Below, piece after piece: positions 19,289 through 28,492 of a stretch of 64,000 nucleotides of DNA. A program made the translations under genes and the position numbers. This DNA comes from Flectobacillus sp. BAB-3569 (GTDB lineage Bacteria > Bacteroidota > Bacteroidia > Cytophagales > Spirosomataceae). Position 1 is the stretch's first letter. The number at the start of each line of letters is the position of its first letter. The notes beneath the pieces are model-generated. The model made no database searches. It had not been told where the DNA came from and worked only from the letters and a program-made list of their open reading frames with translations. The stretch is from the NCBI RefSeq assembly GCF_002270355.1, contig NZ_NJFZ01000005.1, positions 310,001 through 374,000 on the forward strand. The letters are read 5' to 3'.

Positions 19289-20761
19289 ATGTTTTCAGAA
19301 AAAGACCTTTTACAAATTCAATCCAAAAACATTGCGATAGAGACGGTAGAGCAGCAAATTGAAGACTTCAGAACGGGATTCCCATTCATGAGTCTAGAAA
19401 AAGCAGCAACTGTCAACGACGGTGTAATTCGCTTATCGGATGAAGAAGTGAAGCAATATGCCGATAGCTATGCTCAAAATTCAGCGGGTCTCAACTTATT
19501 AAAGTTTGTGCCTGCATCTGGAGCCGCTACTCGTATGTTTAAGTCCCTTTTTACTTTCCTGACAGAAAACAAAGCAGATAAATCGGTAGATCAGTTTTTT
19601 GAAAAACTTCCTTTATTTGCCTTTTACAAAGACTTATTGGAGTTAATTCCAGAAGATGCAGATAAGCAGACTATTGCAGAGTATTTCTTGACCGAAAAAG
19701 GATTAAACTACGGCTATTTACCAAAAGGTTTGTTGAAATTTCATACCTACCCAGAGGGTTGTCGTACGCCATTAGAGGAACATATTATCGAGGCTGCTAA
19801 CTACGGTGCTTCGGAAGGTGTTGCCAACTTGCACTTTACGGTATCGCCAGAATACAACGCTGGTTTCCAAGGCTTAACCAAAAGTATCTTGCCGTACTAT
19901 CAAAGAGCTTTAAATACGAAATTTAACGTTTCATTCTCTGAACAAAAAGGCTCAACAGATACCATCGCGGTAAATATGGACAATTCTCCATTCCGTGAAA
20001 AAGATGATACCTTATTGTTCCGTCCTGCGGGTCATGGTGCTTTGATTGAAAACTTGAATGATATCGATGCAGACATCGTATTTATCAAGAATATCGACAA
20101 CGTTGTTCCAGATCGCTTGAAAGGTACAACTTATGATTATAAGAAAGCACTTGCAGGTATTTTGTTGAATTATCAATCAAAAATCTTTGCCTTTGAGGCT
20201 GCCTTAGAAGCTGGTGTAACGCCAGAATTATTAGCTGAGTTAGCTGAATTCTACGAAAAAGAGATTTGCGTACTACCTCCAGCGGGCTTCGATACTTACT
20301 CAGACGAGCAAAAAGTAGCATATTTCAAAACAAAATTGAATCGTCCTATTCGTGTGTGTGGTGTTGTGAAAAACACTGGCGAACCTGGCGGCGGTCCTTT
20401 CTGGTGCAAAAACTCAGATGGAACAGCTTCATTGCAAATTGTAGAGTCTGCTCAAATAGATGTAGACAGTGATGAGCAAAAAGCCATTTTCAATAACTCT
20501 ACTCACTTTAACCCAGTTGATTTGATCTGTGGTTTGAAGAATGGTAAAGGCGAAAAATTCAATTTATTGCAATTTAGAGACCCTAAAACTGGCTTCGTAA
20601 CGGTGAAATCTCGTGACGGAAAAGAAGTAAAGGCACAAGAACTTCCAGGTTTATGGAATGGCGCTATGTCTGATTGGAATACTGTTTTTGTAGAAGTTCC
20701 ATTGATTACGTTCAATCCCGTAAAAACGGTAAACGACCTTTTAAGAGACGAACACCAATAA
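19289..20761 (+). CDS. DUF4301 family protein
   Basis: 490 residues, cytoplasmic. The sequence matches what I know of the Bacteroidota-restricted DUF4301 family: an N-terminal helical part, FVPASGAATRMFKSLFTFL, the central TYPEGCRTPLEEHIIEAANY, FRPAGHGALIENLNDIDADI, and the C-terminal NTGEPGGGPFWCKNSDGTAS and STHFNPVDLICG. The GASGAATRM and GHGALIENL patterns resemble nucleotidyltransferase-like proteins, but the activity is not established, so no function is assigned. A strong terminator follows. Confidence 0.85.
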   Translation: MFSEKDLLQIQSKNIAIETVEQQIEDFRTGFPFMSLEKAATVNDGVIRLSDEEVKQYADSYAQNSAGLNLLKFVPASGAATRMFKSLFTFLTENKADKSVDQFFEKLPLFAFYKDLLELIPEDADKQTIAEYFLTEKGLNYGYLPKGLLKFHTYPEGCRTPLEEHIIEAANYGASEGVANLHFTVSPEYNAGFQGLTKSILPYYQRALNTKFNVSFSEQKGSTDTIAVNMDNSPFREKDDTLLFRPAGHGALIENLNDIDADIVFIKNIDNVVPDRLKGTTYDYKKALAGILLNYQSKIFAFEAALEAGVTPELLAELAEFYEKEICVLPPAGFDTYSDEQKVAYFKTKLNRPIRVCGVVKNTGEPGGGPFWCKNSDGTASLQIVESAQIDVDSDEQKAIFNNSTHFNPVDLICGLKNGKGEKFNLLQFRDPKTGFVTVKSRDGKEVKAQELPGLWNGAMSDWNTVFVEVPLITFNPVKTVNDLLRDEHQ

Positions 20762-20781
20762 TAGTGTATATTATAAGTTTA

Positions 20782-20820
20782 AAACCCTCAAATGTGTATG
20801 GCTCATTTGAGGGTTTTTTT
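20782..20820 (+). terminator. Intrinsic terminator after the DUF4301 gene
   Basis: A 13-bp stem AAACCCTCAAATG/CATTTGAGGGTTT with a 9-base loop, followed by T7. Confidence 0.92.
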
Positions 20821-20837
20821 ATTATCTACGAATAAAG

Positions 20838-21053
20838 TCTAGGTAGTAGTACTGAATTATGAGTTGTGAATTTGGTTTGTACGAAGGATTATAAAAACCA
20901 TTTCGGATATCGAATGTTGGATTTCGGAAATGTAAGCTTCTACATTTTGTAAAAAATAATCGTATTTTACTTTATTTCCGAAATCAGAAATCCCAAATCT
21001 GAAATTGTTGTAAATCCTTCGGACAGACCAAGTTCACCGCTCACAATTCAGTA
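20838..21053. repeat. Long-hairpin repeat element, copy 2
   Basis: The left arm has GTTTGTACGAAGGATTATAA, CATTTCGGATATCGAATGTT and GGATTTCGGAAATG. The right arm has TTTATTTCCGAAATCAGAAA, TCCCAAATCTGAAA and ATCCTTCGGACAG. The arms are imperfectly complementary over about 90 bases. The central part (TTCTACATTTTGTAAAA, TATTTTAC) is shared with copy 1. The element again lies between convergent genes. Confidence 0.75.
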
Positions 21054-21054
21054 T

Positions 21055-21942
21055 TTATACTAAGTATAAATCTCCATATCCCACTTGCAAGCATGGAATA
21101 CCTAGTTCTAAACGCCAAAGGTCTATTGCTTCTTGTTGGGTTTCCAAAGCTAGTTTTACCTGATATTTGGAAGAAATATGTTGTTCATACAACTCTTTTT
21201 TTACTCGAATTCCTTTTGCACCAGAAGGATACATCAATAATTCATCAAACTCGATGCGATTGTAATAGAGCCAATTTTGTGTTTGTCGACGATAGTTTTC
21301 TGGGCGCTGGGTTAGCAAAATGATTCGGTAATTGGCTGCTCGGTAAATATCTAGTAACTCTTTGATGGGTTGATGCACCAAGTCATTTTCGCACAAAAAA
21401 ACGTCTTGTAGATTTCGCTGATGAGCTATTGCCAATACATTATCCAGTTCACAAATGAGAGCTTGAGGTAATAACCCATCAGCTTCTGTATAGGTATATA
21501 GTTCTTCTTTTGATACAATATGTTGACGATAGAGCTTTGAAATAACTGTTGCTCCAACACTTGGCACTCGCTGGCTATCGCGCTCAATACAGGTGCCTAA
21601 GTCTGCTTCAAATGACTTTATTTCTATTTCTACTTTGGTACGATGTGTTTTTTGAAATTGCTCTACGACCTTTTTCACTCGCTCGATAGGTCTTTCCCAG
21701 AGATTAGTATCATCAATAACTACATTCTTTCCAGACTTAAGTGCCTCAAACAACATCATATCGCGGAGCTGTTCGACAAAGCTTTCATTCTCTTTTGAAT
21801 GCACACTATCATCTAGCATAGCGCGCATATCATCCTTATTGAGACGTTTCCACAAACCTCGACTATCAGCTACCAACGCTTTAGCAAATGTAGATTTTCC
21901 ACTAGCAGGAATTCCTTGTAGAATAAGTACTTTTTGAGACAT
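21055..21942 (-). CDS. Polynucleotide-kinase-like protein with a degenerate phosphatase domain
   Basis: 295 residues from the ATG at 21942. A GTG at 21966 would lie inside the upstream terminator hairpin, so it is rejected. The N-terminal P-loop kinase is intact: LILQGIPASGKSTFAKAL, KDDMRAMLD, VVIDDTNLW and a DSQR-x-PSVG lid. The C-terminal half has the layout of the HAD phosphatase of T4-type Pnkp (LLTQRPENYRRQT, then DLWRLELGIPCLQVGYGDL). However, the nucleophile motif DxDG is E-L-D-N and the usual acidic pair before the terminal helix reads L-E-T. The protein is therefore probably an RNA/DNA 5'-kinase with an inactive or altered 3'-phosphatase domain. It lies downstream of lon behind a terminator. 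Confidence 0.8.
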   Translation of the reverse strand: MSQKVLILQGIPASGKSTFAKALVADSRGLWKRLNKDDMRAMLDDSVHSKENESFVEQLRDMMLFEALKSGKNVVIDDTNLWERPIERVKKVVEQFQKTHRTKVEIEIKSFEADLGTCIERDSQRVPSVGATVISKLYRQHIVSKEELYTYTEADGLLPQALICELDNVLAIAHQRNLQDVFLCENDLVHQPIKELLDIYRAANYRIILLTQRPENYRRQTQNWLYYNRIEFDELLMYPSGAKGIRVKKELYEQHISSKYQVKLALETQQEAIDLWRLELGIPCLQVGYGDLYLV

Positions 21943-21954
21943 CTTTTTTGAACA

Positions 21955-21987
21955 TAAAAAAGGCACAGAGTCAGAAGCTCTGTGCCT
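21955..21987 (-). terminator. Intrinsic terminator after lon
   Basis: A 10-bp perfect stem AGGCACAGAG/CTCTGTGCCT with a 7-base loop. On the minus strand it is followed by a T-run (A-run 21955-21961 on the plus strand). It separates lon from the kinase gene. Confidence 0.9.
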
Positions 21988-22054
21988 AAGTTGGATACTG
22001 TTAAATCCTATAAACTTTTAGCAGTGGGCTGCTCGAAGGTTATTTATCGATTGC

Positions 22055-24541
22055 TTATGCTAATACATTTTCTTTTTTCTCTTCTGGAAAAATAAAATCA
22101 ATTGGCTTACTAACTTTTTCAGGTAATAAAGCAATTTTCAATACCTCATCCACATGGTCTACATAGTGGAAAGTAAGGTCTGAAATATAAGCTGGCGTGA
22201 TTTCTTCAATGTCTTTTTTGTTTTTATTACAAAGAATAATCTCTTTTATACCAGCACGCTTAGCTGCCAAAATCTTTTCTTTGATACCACCTACTGGCAA
22301 CACTTTGCCACGTAAAGTTACTTCACCAGTCATAGCCAAGTGTGGTTTTACTTTGCGTTGTGTCAAAGCTGAAGCAATAGACGTAGTCATGGTAATACCT
22401 GCAGAAGGACCATCCTTAGGCACCGCTCCTGCTGGCACGTGAATATGCAAATGATAATTATCAAAAATACGATAATCAATCCCATAATCATCCGAATGAG
22501 CACGCAAGTAAGATAGTGCCGTTAGTGCCGACTCTTTCATGACATCACCCAATTGTCCTGACAAAGTCAAACCTCCTTTTCCTCGGCTCAACAATGATTC
22601 AATAAAGAGAATATCGCCACCTACAGGAGTCCAAGCTAAGCCTGTAACTACACCTGCCAAGTCGTTCGTCTCGTATAAATCTTTATCAAAAATCTCAGTT
22701 CCCAACAATTTCACTACATCATCAGGCTTAATTACTTTAGGGTAATCATCACCCATGGCAATTGCCTTGGTAATTTTACGAACTAGCTTACCGATTTCTT
22801 GTTCCAACTTACGTACACCCGACTCACGAGTATATCCTTCAACTATTTTTTGGAGTGCACCATCGGTTACATTAATCGTTTTGTTTTCGAGACCGTGTTC
22901 TTCTTTTTGTTTTGGAAGTAAGTGTTTTTTGCCGATTTGCACCTTTTCTTCCATAGTATAACCGCTAATGTCAATAATCTCCATACGGTCACGCAAGGCT
23001 GGGTGAATCGTGTCAAGAGAGTTGGCAGTAGCAATAAACAAAACTTTTGACAAATCGAACTCTACTTCTAAGTAATTGTCCAAGAAAGCGCTATTTTGTT
23101 CTGGGTCAAGTACCTCCAATAAAGCAGAAGAAGGATCGCCACGGTGGTCAGAACCAACTTTATCGATTTCATCAAGAATAAATACTGGGTTTGATGAACC
23201 AGCTTTCTTGATGTTTTGCATCAATTTGCCTGGCATTGCACCAATATAAGTTTTGCGGTGACCACGAATTTCTGATTCATCGTGTAAGCCACCCAAGGCC
23301 ATACGTACATATTTACGACCCAAGGCTTTGGCGATAGAACGACCTAAAGAGGTTTTACCAACCCCTGGAGGGCCATAAAGACAAAGGATTGGTGCCTTCA
23401 TATTGCCTTTCATTTTCAGAACGGCTAAATATTCGATGATACGCTCTTTTACTTTTTCTAAACCAAAATGGTCAGCATCAAGTACTTTTTGCGCCTTTTT
23501 TAGGTCAAAATTATCCTTCGAATATTCGTTCCAAGGCAAATCAGCTAATAACTCTACGTAGTTCATGAGCATAGGATACTCAGCCGACATGGAGTTGGTA
23601 CGCTGTAACTTTCCTAATTCCTTTTGGAAATGGTCAGAAATCTCTTTTGACCATTTTTTATTAGCACCTTTAGCACGTAATTTATCAATTTCTGCCTCAG
23701 GGCTATCAACGCCTAATTCTTCTTGAAGAACCTTAATTTGTTGACGTAAATAATAATCTCTTTGTTGTTGGTCTATGTCGCTACTGGCTTTACTTTGAAT
23801 CTCACGTTTGAGCTCAAGCAAATCAATATCTTTCATCATGTACTCCAACAAATTTTGAGCTTGTTCGATTCCGCTAAAAGTTTCGAGCAATTGCTGTTTT
23901 TCAGCTAATTCTGCATTAATATTAGCTGAAAGGAAATGCACCAAAAAGTTAGGAGACTCAATATTATCTAGGGCAATTTGTGCCTCACGTGGAATTTCAG
24001 GATTTAATAATAAAATTTTTCCAGCCGCATCTCGCAAAGACTGAACCAAAGCTTTATTCTCACGATTTAACTTCGTTGGGAAAGTGTCTTCAATATAGCT
24101 CACCTTAGCCAACAAGTGTGGTTCTGTTTTGACATACTCGGTTACTTCAAAACGCTTACGCCCTTGAACGATAATCGTGATATTTCCTCCTGGCAACACA
24201 ATCATTTTTAGGATATGTGCTACCGTTCCCACTTTGTACAAATCATCACCTACAGGTTCTTCTTTGCTAGGGTTGGCCTGTGCAATAACACCAATGGTAC
24301 GATCACCTTTGTAGGCTTTCTTGACAAGGCGCACAGATTTTTGTCTTCCTACCGTAATAGGAATCACCATGCCTGGAAATAATATGATGTTGCGAATAGG
24401 AAGTATTGGTAATTCATCGGAGAGTTTTCCTAACTTCTCGTCATCAACTTGTTCTGTACCTAAAGGTATCAACTCAATCCCATCGAAATCCGAAATTTCG
24501 GCAAGTCTGAGTGTATCAAAAAATTTTTTATTGTAGCTCAT
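22055..24541 (-). CDS. lon: ATP-dependent protease Lon
   Basis: 828 residues. The N-terminal substrate-binding domain ([19 protein letters not shown], about 45-65) is followed by a coiled linker ([20 protein letters not shown]). The AAA+ domain has Walker [15 protein letters not shown] (about residue 386) and Walker [13 protein letters not shown]. The C-terminal Ser-Lys protease has its catalytic Ser in [10 protein letters not shown] and Lys in [14 protein letters not shown]. Everything needed for activity is present and the length is standard for Bacteroidota Lon. It degrades damaged and regulatory proteins in the cytoplasm. A GGGAG ribosome-binding-like stretch sits just before the ATG. The gene ends in a strong terminator at 21955-21987. 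Confidence 0.97.
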   Translation of the reverse strand: MSYNKKFFDTLRLAEISDFDGIELIPLGTEQVDDEKLGKLSDELPILPIRNIILFPGMVIPITVGRQKSVRLVKKAYKGDRTIGVIAQANPSKEEPVGDDLYKVGTVAHILKMIVLPGGNITIIVQGRKRFEVTEYVKTEPHLLAKVSYIEDTFPTKLNRENKALVQSLRDAAGKILLLNPEIPREAQIALDNIESPNFLVHFLSANINAELAEKQQLLETFSGIEQAQNLLEYMMKDIDLLELKREIQSKASSDIDQQQRDYYLRQQIKVLQEELGVDSPEAEIDKLRAKGANKKWSKEISDHFQKELGKLQRTNSMSAEYPMLMNYVELLADLPWNEYSKDNFDLKKAQKVLDADHFGLEKVKERIIEYLAVLKMKGNMKAPILCLYGPPGVGKTSLGRSIAKALGRKYVRMALGGLHDESEIRGHRKTYIGAMPGKLMQNIKKAGSSNPVFILDEIDKVGSDHRGDPSSALLEVLDPEQNSAFLDNYLEVEFDLSKVLFIATANSLDTIHPALRDRMEIIDISGYTMEEKVQIGKKHLLPKQKEEHGLENKTINVTDGALQKIVEGYTRESGVRKLEQEIGKLVRKITKAIAMGDDYPKVIKPDDVVKLLGTEIFDKDLYETNDLAGVVTGLAWTPVGGDILFIESLLSRGKGGLTLSGQLGDVMKESALTALSYLRAHSDDYGIDYRIFDNYHLHIHVPAGAVPKDGPSAGITMTTSIASALTQRKVKPHLAMTGEVTLRGKVLPVGGIKEKILAAKRAGIKEIILCNKNKKDIEEITPAYISDLTFHYVDHVDEVLKIALLPEKVSKPIDFIFPEEKKENVLA

Positions 24542-24600
24542 AATCTCCCTCTAAAAAAATTTGGATAAGCGGTAAGGTATTATAATTAAGTAACATTCAG

Positions 24601-24798
24601 CATGATGCTTTTGGCTATGAGCTTATAAGCAAATTAGAAGCAATAGTTTATCAATATTTCCGTAAGCAAGCTGCTGTTGATGAATTTTACTCATAATTTG
24701 AAGAAGTTGTAGAAAAAATTAATGATGTTAAAAATAGATTTTGTTCTGCGCTTAATTCCAAATTAGTAAGTAGCTCAACTGACAAAGTGTCAGAATGA
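24601..24798 (+). pseudogene. Remnant of a protein-coding gene, possibly a transposase C-terminus
   Basis: One frame reads as plausible protein on both sides of a single in-frame stop: HDAFGYELISKLEAIVYQYF... then stop, then FEEVVEKINDVKNRFCSALN... to TGA at 24796-24798. The helical Tyr/Phe/Lys-rich character and the FEEVVEKI pattern are reminiscent of the last segment of IS630-type DDE transposases, but this is a weak resemblance. No start codon, catalytic residues or terminal inverted repeats were found. It is most likely a dead fragment. Confidence 0.35.
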
Positions 24799-25027
24799 TA
24801 ATAAAGTTATAGTAAAATCTGAATACTTTTTAAGTGAATTATTAAATGGTCAAAAGCTGTGCCAATGAACAAGTTGTCAGTATTCTTGTAAGTAACTGAC
24901 CCAAAATAACTTTCGTAATCGGTAGGTTTAAATTTATATAACGGTTTCAAGTAAAAAAAAGTGTCATATTGGTATTGAAACTAATTTAATAAGAAATTGT
25001 ATTAAAGTCATGAGAATCTACATCTTA

Positions 25028-25059
25028 TTTGGGATTGTCTAAATTGGACTGTATTTTTA
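25028..25059 (+). promoter_or_regulatory. Candidate promoter for the NCS2 permease
   Basis: TTTG (25028-25031) and TATTTTTA (25052-25059), separated by 20 bases, resemble the Bacteroidota -33/-7 pair with one mismatch in the -7 box. They lie just upstream of the ATG at 25076, which would leave a very short leader. Confidence 0.35.
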
Positions 25060-25075
25060 GAAAAATCCCTTATTC

Positions 25076-26386
25076 ATGACAACTAAAATTACCTCGAATC
25101 GCACAGAAATTCTTGCTGGCGTAAGCTCCTTTTTGGCCACCATGTATATCATCGTCGTCAACCCTTCTATCTTGAGTCAGGCGGGTATGCCTTTCAATGC
25201 GGTATTGACGGCAACGGTTATTTTAAGCTTTTTTTGTAGCTTAATGATGGGACTTTATGCTAAAAATCCGATTGTGGTAGCACCCGGCATGGGCATGAAT
25301 GCTTTCTTTACTTTCACAGCCGTGAAAGGCATGGGCATTAGCTATCAGGTAGCGTTAGGCGCTGTATTTTGGGCAGGGGTTTTGTTTGTTATTCTCTCTG
25401 CGTTTAATGTTAGAACCTATATCGTAAAAGCGATTCCTACACAGCTTAGGTTTGCAATATCGGCTGGAATCGGGCTTTTTATTAGCTTAATAGGTTTTGA
25501 AAATGCCAAATTCATCATAGGTAATCCAGCAACATTGGTTGGTATTGCTTCGTTTAAAGACCCCATCGTTATCACTTTTCTAATAGGTTTATTCGTAACA
25601 GCAGTTTTAATTGTTCGTCAAACTGCAGGCGGAATTATTATAGGAATCATATTGACTACCCTCTTAGCTATTCCGATTGGACGCTGGTGGGGCGATGCCT
25701 CGGCTGTCAATTTTGGCAATGCCCAATTAGTTACTTGGCAAGGTATTTTTTCCTCTCCTGACTTTAGCTTGTTGTTTCAATTAGACTTGGTAAACTCGCT
25801 GAAAGTCTCCTTATTCCCTGTGATTTTTGCTTTTGTTTTTACAGATATGTTCGACAGTATTTCGACCTTCGTGGGAATAGCCGAAGCTGCAGATTTATAT
25901 GACGAAAATGGCGAGCCTCAAAACGTCAAAAAATCACTTATGACCGATGCCGTGGCTACGCTTTTAGCAGGCATTTTGGGCACAAGTCCGGGTACAGCCT
26001 ACATCGAATCGGCTGTTGGCATTGAACAAGGAGGTCGAAGAGGACTCACTGCCATTACGGCAGGTCTTTTATTCTTGCCATTTATGTTTTTGTCTCCTTT
26101 GCTGAGTATTGTTCCTGCCATTGCAACGGCTCCAGCGTTGATTATTGTAGGGGTTTTTATGATGAAACCTATTGCTAAAATCAATTGGGCAGGGCTTGAC
26201 GATGCCGTTCCTGCTTTTTTAGCCCTTGTCCTTATTCCTTTTTCTTATTCGATTACACAAGGTATTATTTGGGGATTTTTGAGCTGGACTATTATCAAAG
26301 TCGCTGTCGGGAAATCAAAAGAAGTATCACTTGCTTTGTGGATTATCGATGCTTTTGCACTCATTGCACTTTTTTGGGGACACTAG
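25076..26386 (+). CDS. NCS2 family purine (guanine/hypoxanthine) permease, AzgA-like
   Basis: 436 residues with about 12 to 14 membrane segments. Family signatures are clear: EILAGVSSFLATMYIIVVNP, VVAPGMGMNAFFTFTAVKGMG, FAFVFTDMFDSISTFVGIAE (TM8 region with the substrate-contacting acidic residue), and LGTSPGTAYIESAVGIEQGGR (TM10 region). AzgA-type members import guanine, hypoxanthine or adenine with protons across the inner membrane. The length is normal. It is followed by an MTA/SAH nucleosidase gene on the same strand 150 bases later, so the two may work together in purine salvage. Confidence 0.92.
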   Translation: MTTKITSNRTEILAGVSSFLATMYIIVVNPSILSQAGMPFNAVLTATVILSFFCSLMMGLYAKNPIVVAPGMGMNAFFTFTAVKGMGISYQVALGAVFWAGVLFVILSAFNVRTYIVKAIPTQLRFAISAGIGLFISLIGFENAKFIIGNPATLVGIASFKDPIVITFLIGLFVTAVLIVRQTAGGIIIGIILTTLLAIPIGRWWGDASAVNFGNAQLVTWQGIFSSPDFSLLFQLDLVNSLKVSLFPVIFAFVFTDMFDSISTFVGIAEAADLYDENGEPQNVKKSLMTDAVATLLAGILGTSPGTAYIESAVGIEQGGRRGLTAITAGLLFLPFMFLSPLLSIVPAIATAPALIIVGVFMMKPIAKINWAGLDDAVPAFLALVLIPFSYSITQGIIWGFLSWTIIKVAVGKSKEVSLALWIIDAFALIALFWGH

Positions 26387-26537
26387 AAAAATGTATTTAT
26401 CGACTTTCATATTGATTTCAAATAAGACTATTCATTAATTCAAATGCTAAGTAATGTTTTAAGCTCTGGTTATCAGCTTTGTATTGCTGAATGCTAATAA
26501 CCAAGAGTAAAAAGCATTAACTCCTATCACAACAAAC

Positions 26538-27389
26538 ATGTTCAATTTTAGCCCAAAGTCATCTTTTTGTGCATCAATTCGCACAGTATTCATCAGTACG
26601 CTCATTTTGGTTTGCTTCTTTAGTCCCAAAGTTTTTTCTCAAAAAACTAAAACTATTACTGCAATTGTAGGAGCATTTAATGCAGAAATCCAGTTATTGG
26701 AGGATTCTCTCAAAAACAAAGAAGAACATCGAGTAAAAGGAGTTCGTTTTTTGACAGGAGAACTTTCTGGTAAATCGGTAGTAATCGCATTGACTGGCGT
26801 AGGCAAAGTCAATGCCGCTATGACAACAACTTTATTACTGATGAACTGGCAACCTGAAAGGCTTATCTTTACAGGCATTGCAGGTGGAATTGCCAACGGT
26901 ATTGCTCCAGGCGATATTGTAATAGCCAAATCTTGCGTACATCACGATTTTGGCAGACTTCAAAACGAAGGGATTACACTGCGTCCAACAAGAAATCCTG
27001 CAACCTTACAGTTGAATCCGATTTATATACCTTCAGATAGTATTTTGATAGGTTTAGCTCAAAAGATAGCACCCAAATGTCCTTATCAAGCTGTTGGAAA
27101 AAATAATAGAATGCCTCAAATTTTGACAGGAATCATTGCGACAGGGGATGTTTTTGTTAATTCTCAATCAAAAGTAGAAGAATTAAGGAAAAACCTTAAA
27201 GCCGATGCTATCGAAATGGAAGGAGCGGCTGTAGCACAGGTATGTTATCAAATGCAATTACCATGTTTGGTTTTGAGAAGCATAAGTGACAATGCCAATG
27301 GCGATGCTCATCAGGATATGCCCAATTTTGAAAAAATTGCCGCTTACAATTCCGCTAGTTTAGTACTAGGTTTATTGAAAGCGTTATAA
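26538..27389 (+). CDS. Exported 5'-methylthioadenosine/S-adenosylhomocysteine nucleosidase
   Basis: 283 residues, about 40 more than cytoplasmic MTANs. The extra N-terminus is a signal peptide (VFISTLILVCFFSPKVFS, cut before Q at about residue 35). The nucleoside-phosphorylase fold follows: IVGAFNAEIQLLEDSL, LTGVGKVNAAMTTTLLL, FTGIAGGIANGIAPGDIVIA, ATGDVFVNS, AIEMEGAAVAQVCYQM and the catalytic Asp in LRSISDNANGDA. It would release adenine from MTA, SAH or 5'-deoxyadenosine outside the cytoplasm. The purine permease gene directly upstream could take up the released base. Confidence 0.88.
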   Translation: MFNFSPKSSFCASIRTVFISTLILVCFFSPKVFSQKTKTITAIVGAFNAEIQLLEDSLKNKEEHRVKGVRFLTGELSGKSVVIALTGVGKVNAAMTTTLLLMNWQPERLIFTGIAGGIANGIAPGDIVIAKSCVHHDFGRLQNEGITLRPTRNPATLQLNPIYIPSDSILIGLAQKIAPKCPYQAVGKNNRMPQILTGIIATGDVFVNSQSKVEELRKNLKADAIEMEGAAVAQVCYQMQLPCLVLRSISDNANGDAHQDMPNFEKIAAYNSASLVLGLLKAL

Positions 27390-27395
27390 AACAAA

Positions 27396-27426
27396 AAAAG
27401 CTCATAGTAATAACTATTGAGCTTTT
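27396..27426. terminator. Terminator between convergent genes
   Basis: AAAAGCTCATAGT pairs with ACTATTGAGCTTTT with one bulged base. An A-run precedes and a T-run follows, so it could serve both the nucleosidase gene (+) and cobA (-). Confidence 0.75.
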
Positions 27427-27492
27427 CTAAATACCTAACCACTAATAATCTTTAAACATGCCTTGGGGGCTTGTTAATATGTCGAATGTGTA

Positions 27493-28302
27493 CTAGACAC
27501 TAAACTTCTTTTGTGCAATTGACTGTAATGTCGTTATTGAAGCAAACTTTACTACTTCTCCAAGCACAATAACGGCAGGATTAGATAGCTTATTGTGCTC
27601 AACGACGAATTTAATATTTTTAGCAGTGCCAATTCCAACTTTTTGATGAACGGTTGTTCCTTGCTGTACAACGGCAATAGGCAAATCTGCTTTACCTTGT
27701 TGAATACATAGTTCTGCGATTTGTTCTATTTTGCTCATTCCCATCAAAACAACAATAGTTGCCGATGATTGTAAAGCTAGTGCCAAATCTTTGGATAAAG
27801 AACCATCTGATTTAGTACCAGTAATCACCCAAAAACTTTCGCTAACTCCTCTCGTTGTCAACGGAATACCAGCATAACCAGCAGCAGCTACAGACGAAGA
27901 TATACCAGGGACATAGGCTGTTTCTAACCCAAATTGCTGAGCGTACTCGATTTCTTCCATACCACGACCAAAAATAAATGGGTCGCCACCCTTCAAGCGC
28001 ACCACATGCCCATACATATAGGCTTTTTCGACTATCAAAAAATTAATAGCATCTTGAGAATGGCTTTCTCCTGGGCGTTTACCGACGTAAATTTTTTCGG
28101 CTTCTGGTTTACAATAGTCCAATAATTCAGGAGCAATTAGCGCATCATAAAGCACCACATCTGCCGAAGCTAATGCTTTAGTGGCTTTTACGGTAATTAA
28201 ATCTGGGTCACCAGGTCCAGCGCCGACTACCGTCAGGCGTGGCTTAGGTTCCATTGTATGAAAAGCTTCTAAATTATTCATAATCGAAAAGTATTTGATC
28301 AC
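27493..28302 (-). CDS. cobA: Uroporphyrinogen-III C-methyltransferase
   Basis: 269 residues. SUMT signatures are present: TVVGAGPGDPDLITVKATKAL, ADVVLYDALI, YVGKRPGESHSQ, VVRLKGGDPFIFGRGMEE, YVPGISSSVAAAGYAGIPLT, TGTKSDG, TIVVLMGMSK and PAVIVLGEVV. It makes precorrin-2, the precursor of siroheme, by two SAM-dependent methylations. The siroheme-dependent reductase gene lies 190 bases upstream on the same strand, so it probably supplies that enzyme. The N-terminus is uncertain: ATGs at 28302, 28281 and 28254 are all possible, and the conserved domain begins right after the last one. Confidence 0.92.
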   Translation of the reverse strand: MIKYFSIMNNLEAFHTMEPKPRLTVVGAGPGDPDLITVKATKALASADVVLYDALIAPELLDYCKPEAEKIYVGKRPGESHSQDAINFLIVEKAYMYGHVVRLKGGDPFIFGRGMEEIEYAQQFGLETAYVPGISSSVAAAGYAGIPLTTRGVSESFWVITGTKSDGSLSKDLALALQSSATIVVLMGMSKIEQIAELCIQQGKADLPIAVVQQGTTVHQKVGIGTAKNIKFVVEHNKLSNPAVIVLGEVVKFASITTLQSIAQKKFSV

Positions 28303-28492
28303 AGAGTAATGGCAAGCGAATTAAACCAAACTACGATAGGTCAATTTTTATAAGAATACTAAAAAGTACTCCATCTTTTACTCACAAATCACTCAATAAA
28401 ATGAAAAGAGGTGTATCCAATTGGACAAGCCTTTTGAATTACACCCCTTCAAATGTTGTATATGACTACACTAAATAATCAATCAAAACTTC

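Larger units (their letters stand above)
24542..25075. other. Intergenic region with a decayed ORF and a promoter
   Basis: About 530 bases. It holds a protein-like remnant at 24601-24798 and, close to the permease start, a TTTG-20-TATTTTTA promoter-like pair at 25028-25059. The rest is AT-rich DNA without recognisable features. Confidence 0.5.

Noticed and set aside
20838-21053. Protein-coding gene in the long-hairpin element
   Set aside because: No frame is conserved among copies; conservation follows the inverted-repeat structure instead.
28405-28450. Terminator after the siroheme reductase gene
   Set aside because: AAGAGGTGTA/TACACCCCTT pairs imperfectly around a long loop and lacks a T-run on the minus strand, so read-through into cobA seems more likely.
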